From the NCBI GenBank assembly GCA_038496445.1, contig JALMLS010000086.1, positions 55,535 through 119,534 of the forward strand: 64,000 nt of DNA, given 5' to 3'. The DNA is from Trichosphaerium sp. ATCC 40318 (Eukaryota > Discosea > Flabellinia > Trichosidae). This document shows positions 55,712 to 64,000 of the stretch, one piece after another (position 1 is the first letter of the stretch; every line of letters starts with the position of its first letter). The position numbers and the translations under genes were made by a program. The notes under the pieces were generated by a model. The model ran no database searches and was not told the DNA's origin. It saw only the letters and a list, made by a program, of their open reading frames with translations.

Positions 55712-58700
55712 ATGCGCTTGCTGAAGCTTCTCCCGTGCTTTATTGTGGCTGTCTTACTTATTACAGGCAAGTATTCGTCCACTCTGGGTTACGAACTGTC
55801 TTACGTGTTTTAGCGGCCCATGCATCCCTTTTCCAGGCTGCTGATACATCCCTTAAAATATGCACCAAACCCGTAGTGTACAATAGCTATCTAGTAGTGG
55901 CAGCGTTATTAATCCTTATAGATACAATAACAAAGTAGTTTGTTCTGCGCAAAAAGTAAATCCAAACGCGGCATTGTGGGACTTTGATCTTACAGCTGGC
56001 AACGAATTAAACGCTGTAACTTTTGATTCAAAAGTAGAGTGGTACAAAAGAGCTTTTTTCTAAAACAAAAAAGAACAAAGCCAAGAAAAGTATCTAATTC
56101 CTCATAGGAAAGGCAAGCTGTATTTTCACGAGCCACCTCCACCAGTTTGTGGTACCACACCTGCTACTGTGTTTAACGTTGATACCTCTGGGAGTACGTT
56201 TAGAACCTTACTACCTTTCAACTAAAAAAGGAGTACTCACATTAAAAAAAAAAACCACCAAATGACACCCTTGTTATTATAGCTGTAACGACGGATGTTG
56301 CAAATTCTCTCGATGCTATTTTTGAAATGGTTGAGCTTAACAACGCTCTGTACTTAAGTGCAAGATTTCAGCTTACTGAATGCAGAAATGAAATTTGGAG
56401 GCTAAATGACGCAGGCTTATTTGATGGACCATGGGCTGTGGTTAATAACAACGGTAAGTTTTGTTATAACAGTTTATTTATACATTACTATACACTACAA
56501 TAGCGCGTTGTGTTCGTTGAAATGCTAATACTTACATTCATAGTGGCGGCTGGAATTAAAAACTTTGTTGTATTCCAAGACAACCTATTTTTTCAACAAA
56601 TTGTTGATGATACGACTTGGGGTGGCTTCTTAGGAGAGGAATTAGTCCAAATGAGCCCTGGGGATCCTGATCCTTTTGTTCAGAACGTATTTGGTACGTC
56701 GACATATTGGTGTAGGCTACAAGCGTTAATTTATTTTTGTAGATATTAATTCTGGTCCAGCCGGAAGTCGGCCATTCAACTTTGTACCAGTAAATTCCAG
56801 GCTGTATTTTATGGGATTTTTGGGCTCTTCACCACATATGTTTTTTTTTGAGGGGGATAATTATCAGACAGTACTTGAAATACAAGCAGGTAAGTGCAAT
56901 TTTTAAAGTTGTTTATTTGCAATTTATTTTGCTTACAATTCCCAAACCAGATTCTGTGGAATCTGAGATGGTTCTTGATCCTACGAAGACTTTATTATTT
57001 TTTATTGCTCTTCAGCAACCCAGTGGTAATAACCTTGTTTATGTTCTTGATACAAGTGGTACTCCTGTAAGGCTCACGCTTTGTTGAACTTTTTTTTCTT
57101 CTTTTTTTCCATTAAACGCTAGATACTAATTAACGCTTTTTTAAGTTCATTACAGTATTAAGAGTAAAGGATAATACAAACTACGTTGCACATACTATTA
57201 CTAATATAGTGAGTACTCCTGGCTCAGAAAGAACTTATTTCGTACGTCATACTTGAGTTCCTTTCAAATCACTTAACTATAAACCTAGTGTCTGGAAGAT
57301 TTAGATGATAATAAATACTATCTGTATTACTACGATTTCTCATCTGACCTCAAAATTGATCGTGTTACACCATTTGTGGAGCCACCAGTTTCGGCTATTG
57401 AATATCAGAGTAAGAGTATTATTAATGAGATTGCGTTTGTTGATGTAGTAATTTTAGGTCTAATATTGTACAGTGTAACAGACCAACCAGGTGTAGACCC
57501 AGTTTTTTGGGTATTTGATCCATTTGATACTCTCCCACCTACAGCCGCACCAACGACGTTGCCACCAACTACGCTGGCACCCACTACGCTACCGCCCACA
57601 ACACTACCACCAACAACGCTGCCACCAACAACACTGCCACCTACAACGCTGCCACCTACAACACTGCCACCAACAACGTTGCCACCTACAACACTGCCAC
57701 CAACAACACTGCCACCTACAACGCTGCCACCTACAACGCTGCCACCTACAACGTTGCCACCTACAACACTGCCGCCAACAACGCTGCCACCTACAACCCT
57801 ACCACCAACTACTTCACCTCCAACGCTCCCTCCAACAACTATACCTACAACAGCGACTCCAACCACTCTCCCACCTACAACAGATGCTCCAACAACGGCA
57901 GCACCTACGACAGTTGCGCCAACTACCCAGTCACCTACCACAGAGCCACCAACGACTCGACCTCCCACAACTGTACCACCTACAACAGCGGCGCCATCCA
58001 CGCTGCCACCCACCACAGAACCTCCGACAGAGGTACCAACATCGCCCCCAATGGAGGCACCTACACCGGGAGGGCAAGCTTCATTTGCAGCAGTATGTCC
58101 AATAGATCCTAGTTGGGATGAAGGCAATTGTTCAGTTACTTGCCAACCATTAGAATCGTAAGCACATCGCATATTTGCATATTTTATTTATACATTGTTA
58201 AGGTGTACTGTTCAACAACAACAAGTTGTCGTAGAATCAGAATTATCCCTGAGTTCTACTATTGTCATAGAAGGTAATCTAGTATTCCGCGGAGGTTTCA
58301 TAAAGATTGAATTCGATGCAGACGATGACGACTTTACTGCTGAAACAAAACGGCAACAAACTAATACTGTTGCGCCTATTCAAACCCTCGATAGAGGGTA
58401 CGCTATAGTCACAGGATGTATTGTTCCTGGCACTGTACGTTACATCATAAACCTCCATCTGTTTAAGTAGAATGTCTGATGTTTGACGTAGGGTGGTTTT
58501 GATGTTGATGCAAGTGAAGAAGAGTTAGCATCAAGAAAAGTAGTACATTTAGCAGAATTTAAAGACAAGGGTTGTCCTCCACTAGAAACAGAAAATATTG
58601 CTGTAACCATCAATAATCTACCTGATAGCAGATCCTCAAATCTATTTGAAGAACGTACGAAGATCATAGAACAATATATTTTTTTTGAAGATAAAAACTA

Positions 58701-58873
58701 ATCATTTCAAATCAGGTGGAAGGGTTTTTGTGGTATTGTCTGAAAAGAAGGAGGAAACTAAAGAAAATGAAATCCCGTTATGGGCTTTTATTCTTATTGG
58801 TGCTTTAGGTTGCATTATACTATTTGCAATCATTGTAGGTATAATTATATACTTGCGTAAGAAAAACGATTGA
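55712..58873 (+). CDS. Mucin-like type I membrane protein
   Basis: About 13 exons. Signal peptide MRLLKLLPCFIVAVLLITG; a large extracellular region (DFDLTAGNELNAVTFDS ... VCGTTPATVFNVDTSG ... FVVFQDNLFF ... YVLDTSGTPVRLTL); a Thr/Pro-rich stalk of over 40 TLPPT-like units (about 57520-58060); a Cys-containing membrane-near domain; a transmembrane helix (WAFILIGALGCIILFAIIVGIIIYL) cut here by a five-residue tail RKKND. The stalk should be heavily O-glycosylated, so it is probably a cell-surface adhesion or coat protein. The first intron has a GC donor (GCAAGT after 55766). The N-terminal part resembles the secreted protein pair at 2351-5037 in style (signal, then FD...L...V), but no homology is proven. 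Confidence 0.8.
57520..58060 (+). repeat. ACNCTGCCACC(A/T)ACA coding repeat (TLPPT)
   Basis: A 15-base unit encoding TLPPT is tandemly repeated some 20 times almost perfectly, then decays to variants (TEPPT, TAAPT, TVAPT). Such arrays change length easily by slippage, so alleles are expected to differ. It sits wholly inside the exon for the stalk. Confidence 0.9.
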
Positions 58874-59315
58874 AGAGAAATTCCAAAATGTGTTTTAAGG
58901 CGTGTTAAGTACCAGTACGTCAAAAATCGTTTTTATAAACAAAGAGAAATACTGTACCTATGTACCCCAATTTTAAAAGTGCAATGTAAAATAAATTAAA
59001 ACTAAGTTCAGAAAATATAACGCTTCGGTTTTTTTCAAATTGGGTTTCTGATGTGTGATCTATCTTTGTCTTGTTTTTTCTTTTTGTTTTTAGTAGTTTT
59101 GAGGTAGACTGCATCACAAATTGGAAGCATTTGTGGAAATTTAAGGGAGACAATTTCTTACTACGATGCTTCACACTTTATATTTAGCTAGTTAGTCCAT
59201 CGCCGGGGCGTTAGCGAGTAGGTACAATATAGTTATACTATTCAGAGTTTCCTTTTTAGGTTGCTTTGAAACGCGGTACTACACTAAATACAACAGGAGG
59301 CTCAAAAACGTAATT
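58874..59315. other. Intergenic, nothing recognised
   Basis: About 440 bases; an 84-codon open stretch on the - strand has no support. Confidence 0.4.
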
Positions 59316-60800
59316 ATGGGCGGCGTAATTGGTGTTTGTGGACCAACGAATGTAAGGACGCCAGAATCGAAGGCAATAGACGCTCAGCTAAAGAAAGACA
59401 ACAAGCTACATAATACTACTAGTAGGGTTCTAGTACTGGGCGCTGCAGGCTCTGGAAAGTCTACAATTATAAAGCAAGTTGTTTCTATGCACGGCGGTTT
59501 CTCACAATCAGATGTGGGGACATACAAGGATATAATACGTACCAATATTGTTGCGGGGTTCAAACGATTACTGGCAGAAGCAAAAAAGATGGAGTTAAAA
59601 GTAGTTCATAAACGAAAGGAAGCTATGGTAGCAGTTCTTGATGCAAAATTGTATGGTACGCATAATTATTCCGCTTTGGTTTTCAAAAGGCGTTTTGATC
59701 ATAGATTGGGTGTTTATGATATATGGCTTGCTCCGCTATTATACCGCTCGCTGTAGATACACATCGCACAGCGAAGATCTTTTTTGATCGCTCTACAAGT
59801 TTTGTTTAATTGGTTTTTCGCAAATCGAATTGAAACAAGTTTAAATTGTTTGTGATTGATTTAAGAGCGTAGGTGTTCTGTAGTTTTAATGTTTTATTGT
59901 AGGCGGTTTGACAGAAACAGATATTCGCTCGTGCAAAGCATTGTGGGAGGATCCAGTTATAAATAGAGTATTTCAAGCTTGTAGAGCTCAGAGCTTAGAA
60001 ACTCAGAACTTACAGTACTTTTTGGACACCGTTATCGATAAAATGCTTTCTGACTATGCTGCATGGACACCAAATGATGAAGATATTGTGAGAGCGCGTC
60101 AAAGAACAAGTGGTATCAATACTACCGGGTTTAAACATATTGGTCGGTATTGGTTAATGGTTGATGTTGGAGGTCAGAAAAACGAGCGTAGAAAGTGGAT
60201 TCACGCGTACGTTGTTTCTTTTGACGGATAATTTTTTTGAACTTTCTTTCGAGAGTCACCCAAACCCTGATCCTTACGCAGTAGTGGGTTAAAATGGCGT
60301 ATAGCATATTGTTTTAATCAACCTTTTTTGCGTTAATCGCTTGTTTTGGAATGCTGTCTAAAAACTCTTTTCTCAGGTTCGAAAATACGCATACGATCAT
60401 GTTTACAACCGCTACAAACGAATGGAATATCCCTTGTGATGAAGTTGCCGGAAATACAAAAATGGCGACTTCAATTCAGATTTGGGACGAAAACATCAAC
60501 TCGCACTATCTTCAAGACGCTGTTGTAGTACTATTCTTAAATAAGATAGATCTATTGGAACAAACACTTAAAAAAGGGAAATTCAAAGAGACCTATCCAG
60601 ACTTTGAAGGCGAGCAGACTATGAAGACTGTGCTTGAGTACATAAAAAACAAATATCTTGAACTTGTATTGCCTGCAAGAGGAGAAAAGCGGGAAGTTAT
60701 TGTTCATAATGTAAGCGCTATCAACAAGTCACAGATTATCAGTGTGTTGCATGAAGTACTATACGCTGTACTTAATTCTTGTGGTGGACTTTTATTGTAG
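59316..60800 (+). CDS. Heterotrimeric G-protein alpha subunit
   Basis: Three exons: 59316 to the donor near 59656, about 59904-60207, and about 60376-60800; about 355 residues, the normal length. MGGVIGVC at the start gives a myristoylation glycine and a palmitoylation cysteine, for membrane attachment. GTPase motifs: LGAAGSGKST (usual GAGESGKS; glutamate replaced), RQRTSGI with the switch-I arginine and threonine replaced by serine, DVGGQKNERRKWIH with the catalytic glutamine, and NKIDLL. The usual TCAT is VSAI, so nucleotide binding may be somewhat altered. The C-terminus CGGLLL is the receptor-contact tail. It acts downstream of GPCRs with beta-gamma. Compare the degenerate copy at 33561-35632. 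Confidence 0.9.
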
Positions 60801-61420
60801 CAAAACTGCTCCAAAGTCTACCGAAAAACAACTTCCAAAAGGAAGAAAGTCTTGTACAATAAAAACTGTATCTTAGCAACAAATTCATGGTTGTTGACTA
60901 TCGGGCAAAAAAGATAGCGCTACTTCTTTATTTGGTAGTATTCAGGTGAATGTTTCTCTAGCCTTCGGACTAGATAGATAAGCAAAAACTGGAATAACAG
61001 ATATTTGAAAAAAAAAGACACCACACGACACAATTAGTTTAGGCCTGTTACAAAACTGGTTCAATAACGCCTCTAAGTGAGTTTTGTTGTATCTTATCAA
61101 GTGACACCTGTGTATCTTGACCGTGCCAAACTTTGTAGGCAAGACATTCGTGCAAGGAAACTGTTCTAACCACAACATGTACTAACTGTTTTTAAATCAA
61201 ATACCCATCGACTATGCAGCCTCTTTAGTAATGTCAGGACAATTTCGTAGTACAACACGTTTTAGATTTTAAGTTTCTAGCTATCATTTGTTTTTCAGGA
61301 AATTGTACACTTGTACTATCCTTTTGGACAGAGAATAAGCAAATTCTTGCTGTGTTTATTCTATAATTACTTGACATTGCTTGTTGCTACTCCTATTCAC
61401 GTACCTTCCACTCTACAAAA
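60801..61420. other. Convergent 3' flanks, nothing recognised
   Basis: About 620 bases between the stop of the G-alpha gene (+) and that of the MORN-like gene (-). No exon is supported. Confidence 0.4.
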
Positions 61421-62056
61421 TTATACTATGAATAGCTCACCGCCCTGAGTCCACTTCTTGAACACTCCTCTAGGTTTTCCATTGATAAAATTTGACACTC
61501 CAAGTAATTGTCCATTTTTATACCACTCCTTCTTCTCTCCGTGTATCTCGCCATTAATATATTGACACTGCTCCCATAATTGACCATTAGCGTGCCACAT
61601 TGTGTAGTCTCCTTCAAGCTCGCCATTAGAGTATTGACATTGCTTCTGCAATTTACCATTGCTATGCCACAGCTGATACTCTCCGTGTAGTTTATTGTTT
61701 TTGTAACTACACTTGATACTCAGTTTACCGTTTAAGAACCATCCCTTTTTCTCTCCTTCTTTCTTGCCATTGACAAGTTGATACTGCTCAAGCAATTTAC
61801 CATTAGTAAACCACTTCTTGCAGTCACCTTCAAGCGAACCATGTACAAAAGTATATTGTGTTTTTTCAAATATCAAAAATGCTTCTTCATATTTCATCCA
61901 TTTCCCGTGCTTATTTAATTCACTATCAAACCTTGTAGTTGTTGCCGTTTGTTTAGATAAAATAGGCCATTTTTTGTACACTTCAAAGTCTAAGCGTATA
62001 ATTTCAAACTGTAGCTCTAATGGAAGCAACAATAAAGTGTAGCGAGCTTGTTCCAT
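61421..62056 (-). CDS. MORN-like repeat protein with F-box-like N-terminus, copy 2
   Basis: Single exon, 211 residues. The first 55 residues (LLLPLELQFEIIRLDFEVYKKWPILSKQTATTTRF, in two pieces, ending KHGKWMK) are clearly homologous to those of the gene at 9380-10303. Six or seven units of 'YxNGELEGDYxMWHANGQLWEQCQ' follow, the YwqK/MORN type. Function unknown; binding of membranes or proteins is typical for such repeats. It shares intronless structure and giant-virus-like appearance with its paralogue. Start: ATG of MEQARYTLLLLP. Confidence 0.82.
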   Translation of the reverse strand: MEQARYTLLLLPLELQFEIIRLDFEVYKKWPILSKQTATTTRFDSELNKHGKWMKYEEAFLIFEKTQYTFVHGSLEGDCKKWFTNGKLLEQYQLVNGKKEGEKKGWFLNGKLSIKCSYKNNKLHGEYQLWHSNGKLQKQCQYSNGELEGDYTMWHANGQLWEQCQYINGEIHGEKKEWYKNGQLLGVSNFINGKPRGVFKKWTQGGELFIV

Positions 62057-62350
62057 GTCACTTCCCTTGTGTACCTGATTGTTTTGAAGAAACTTGAAGA
62101 CTTTTCGAAAAAAAAGAGTTTTTCCTTGATTAAGGCACTTCTCATGCTGAAAGGCTCAACAAGACGTTATGGTAGAGGCACGTTAATGCGTGGTAGCTCG
62201 AATAGATACAGCTTTTTTCTGACAAAGCTTCATGTGTGACAGATGGAGGTTAAAGCGCTTGGCAAGAGCGTTCAGAACTTGGCAAGAAAACAGGTCATTT
62301 AGAGACGTTTGAATCATCTGATGTTTTATTAAATCATGATCACAATTGAT
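62057..62350. other. Spacer between - strand genes
   Basis: About 290 bases; includes the promoter side of the MORN-like gene and the 3' flank of the AAA+ gene. Confidence 0.4.
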
Positions 62351-64000
62351 TTAATTTTGCTGTTCGGCGTCTTTCTTCTGTGCAACCATGAGATCAGTAA
62401 CGAATTGGTTTGCAACACCAATTGTTTCATCAATATGCTGTTCAGTTACTGGTACACCAGCAGTGAATGCAAGAGATTGTGCTAGCCTGATTGTAGTACG
62501 GATTTGACGTCCGTTAATCTCATATTTGGCAAGGCGTTTAATGTCAAGTCCTTTAATGCTTGCTGTTTCTAATAGATTACCCCAAATCTTTTCACGTGCA
62601 GTTTCATCGAGGTTCTCGTATTTGAGGGCGACTGAAGAGTAAATCAGGGACTGAAAAAAAACAAGAGAAAGAACCTATTTTGCTTTTTTTGAAGAACAAA
62701 AAAAGGGAGCGTACCTGAAATACGTGAGTGGAAGGCTTCGTCGAATACTTTGACACGATTGGTTGTCAAGAAAAGTACACCTTGGTGATACTCAAGCAAA
62801 CGCAAGAAGATACCAACCTAAACAACAAGTAAGACATACGAACAAGAAAAAAAAGAAATAGTGAATCTGAAGAAAACCAAGATTATTGGCTGTGATTTTT
62901 TCCTTTTGTAAGATCTAAGAAACTTTACTTACCATAGCATTACGCATGATGGCATTCTCAGAACGCTTCTCAAGGAAGATATCTGCCTCATCTATAAGGA
63001 CGACAGCGTTCCAGATACTAGCCAATTCAAGAATTTGACGTAATTTCTCTTCGAGTTCCTTGGTGTTTGTACCAAGTTCACCAACACTAACAGAATACAA
63101 TGGCCTATGCAATAACTCTGCAATTGCCTCTGCAGTGAGGGTTTTACCTACACCTGGAGAACCATGGAGCAAGAAAATACAACCACCACCTTTTCCAGAG
63201 ATGATATCGGCAAACGACTAAACACAGATTTAGTGATTTGTAATGCAAGTTGGTGATATTTTTTGAAGAAAAAAATGGAAACTCTTTGCGTTCAGACGCG
63301 TGTGCAACGAACAAAATAAAGCGTTTGAGTTGCTGTTATGCACTGGTGCTGCTTTATGACGAAAAAAGCAAAATGAATACAGCACCCTACGTTCCCTGGT
63401 CCTCACGGACCCAAGTACTGGCAGGGCCATACCATGCTTATCTTCGCGGTTCGGAAAGAGACACGGAGTTTTCATGGTTGTATGGCCGTATCCAATTGTG
63501 AAGGAAAGATTTTTGAAACTGGTTTGGTCAAAAAAGTGCAAATAACCGAAAAATCAGGTTGTGACCACAAAAGCAACAAAAACCCAAAAAAAAAAGAGGT
63601 TGCAGAAGCGTATGCACTCTCCCGAGAGACATGAAGATTATGTGCGAAATGGTTCATGGGTACCTCGTGTGCGTTCTCTACTAGACTCTTGATCAATTGT
63701 TTCTTTTTTGGTGGGAAGACAAGCTTTTCGAAGGCTTTGTCGTCGTATTTAACAGGAAGCAAGTTCTCAACAACAATTTCACCCCATTTCTTGGCTGAAA
63801 AACTAAAACCACCAATGGTAGGCCAGGTCATGAACAAATGCTCCTCAGGAATGGACTAGAAGAGAAACATTTAGCGAAACAAATGAATGAACGAAAAAGC
63901 AAAAAAAATCAAAAAAAAATAAAAGTTTGTGAAGGAGTACGTACTGCCATTCTAGTACTCGAAGCAGGAGATGTAGAAAATGATCTATAATTTGGATTCA
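62351..64000 (-). CDS. AAA+ ATPase (5' part outside the window)
   Basis: Several exons; the beginning lies beyond 64000. Visible in order: LFMTWPTIGGFSFSAKKWGEI, VENLLPVKYDDKAFEKLVFP, Walker A in LLHGSPGVGKTLTAEAIAELL, RPLYSVSVGELGTN, Walker B in WNAVVLIDEADIFLEKRS, the sensor region GVLFLTTNRVKVFDEAFHSRI with arginine finger, and a C-terminal helical lid (EINGRQIRTTIRLAQSLA). It ends in AEQQN and TAA at 62351-62353. I recognise this as the AAA group common in filamentous fungi and oomycetes ('LLHGPPGVGKTLTAE...LYSVSVGELG'), whose substrates are mostly unknown. Confidence 0.88.

Noticed and set aside
57405-58172. 255-codon antisense frame rich in VVGG over the TLPPT array
   Set aside because: It is created by the low-complexity coding repeat of the + gene and has no start or splice support.
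1-64000. tRNA, rRNA and CRISPR arrays
   Set aside because: I looked for T-arm signatures (GGTTCGAATCC-like), rRNA-like blocks and evenly spaced repeats and found none convincing; a covariance-model scan was not possible here.

Overview
The window is nuclear DNA of a free-living protist, most likely an amoebozoan. It is AT-rich and gene-dense. Most genes are cut by short GT-AG introns of about 40-60 bases, often starting GTACGT, and TTAGGG-type telomere-like repeats are present. The content fits an amoeba: a TKL kinase carrying an SH2 domain (the Dictyostelium Shk layout), G-protein alpha subunits, filamin-type repeats, many F-box proteins, and ordinary eukaryotic genes (V-ATPase subunit H, mitochondrial acyl carrier protein, a GRWD1/RRB1-like WD40 protein, an Rxt3-like protein). 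The species cannot be named from the sequence. Exon models were built by eye by matching splice phase and family motifs; uncertain junctions are stated. || Layout. 0.6-1.8 kb: F-box-like gene. 2.2-5.2 kb: large inverted duplication of a secreted-protein gene, the left copy broken by a 2-base frameshift, with decayed leucine-rich repeats in the spacer. 5.8-9 kb: bacterial-like small gene and the kinase-SH2 gene. 9.4-18 kb: an accessory repeat-protein block (F-box/MORN-like, F-box/NHL, F-box/LRR/ankyrin, F-box/LRR). 18.8-21.6 kb: berberine-bridge-type flavin oxidase with a signal peptide. 22-25 kb: gene-poor, with ankyrin debris and a small secreted Cys-rich protein. 25.8-32 kb: V-ATPase H and a protein joining LD-like motifs to filamin repeats. 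33.5-38 kb: a degenerate G-alpha pseudo-GTPase, a small unknown gene and a metallophosphoesterase. 38.4-42.1 kb: mitochondrial ACP and Rxt3. 44.2-44.6 kb: probable new selenoprotein with a SECIS-like hairpin. 45-52.5 kb: unknown gene, second metallophosphoesterase, second F-box/NHL gene, GRWD1-like gene. 52.8-54.8 kb: telomere-like and tandem repeats in gene-free AT-rich DNA. 55-64 kb: R3H protein, mucin-like membrane protein, canonical G-alpha, second MORN-like protein and an AAA+ ATPase cut by the window edge. || Main observations. (1) At 44249-44476 an in-frame TGA sits exactly where a small CxxC...TWxGCGxHIE protein family has cysteine; 43 bases after the stop is a hairpin with the SECIS arrangement ATGA-N12-AAA...TGA. 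(2) At least seven introns are GC-AG by phase, four of them certain with donor GCACGTGA; the palindrome CACGTG is strongly over-represented in the first 47 kb, largely in introns and spacers. (3) About seven genes begin with an F-box-like segment followed by different recognition repeats, suggesting an expanded set of ubiquitin-ligase adaptors.
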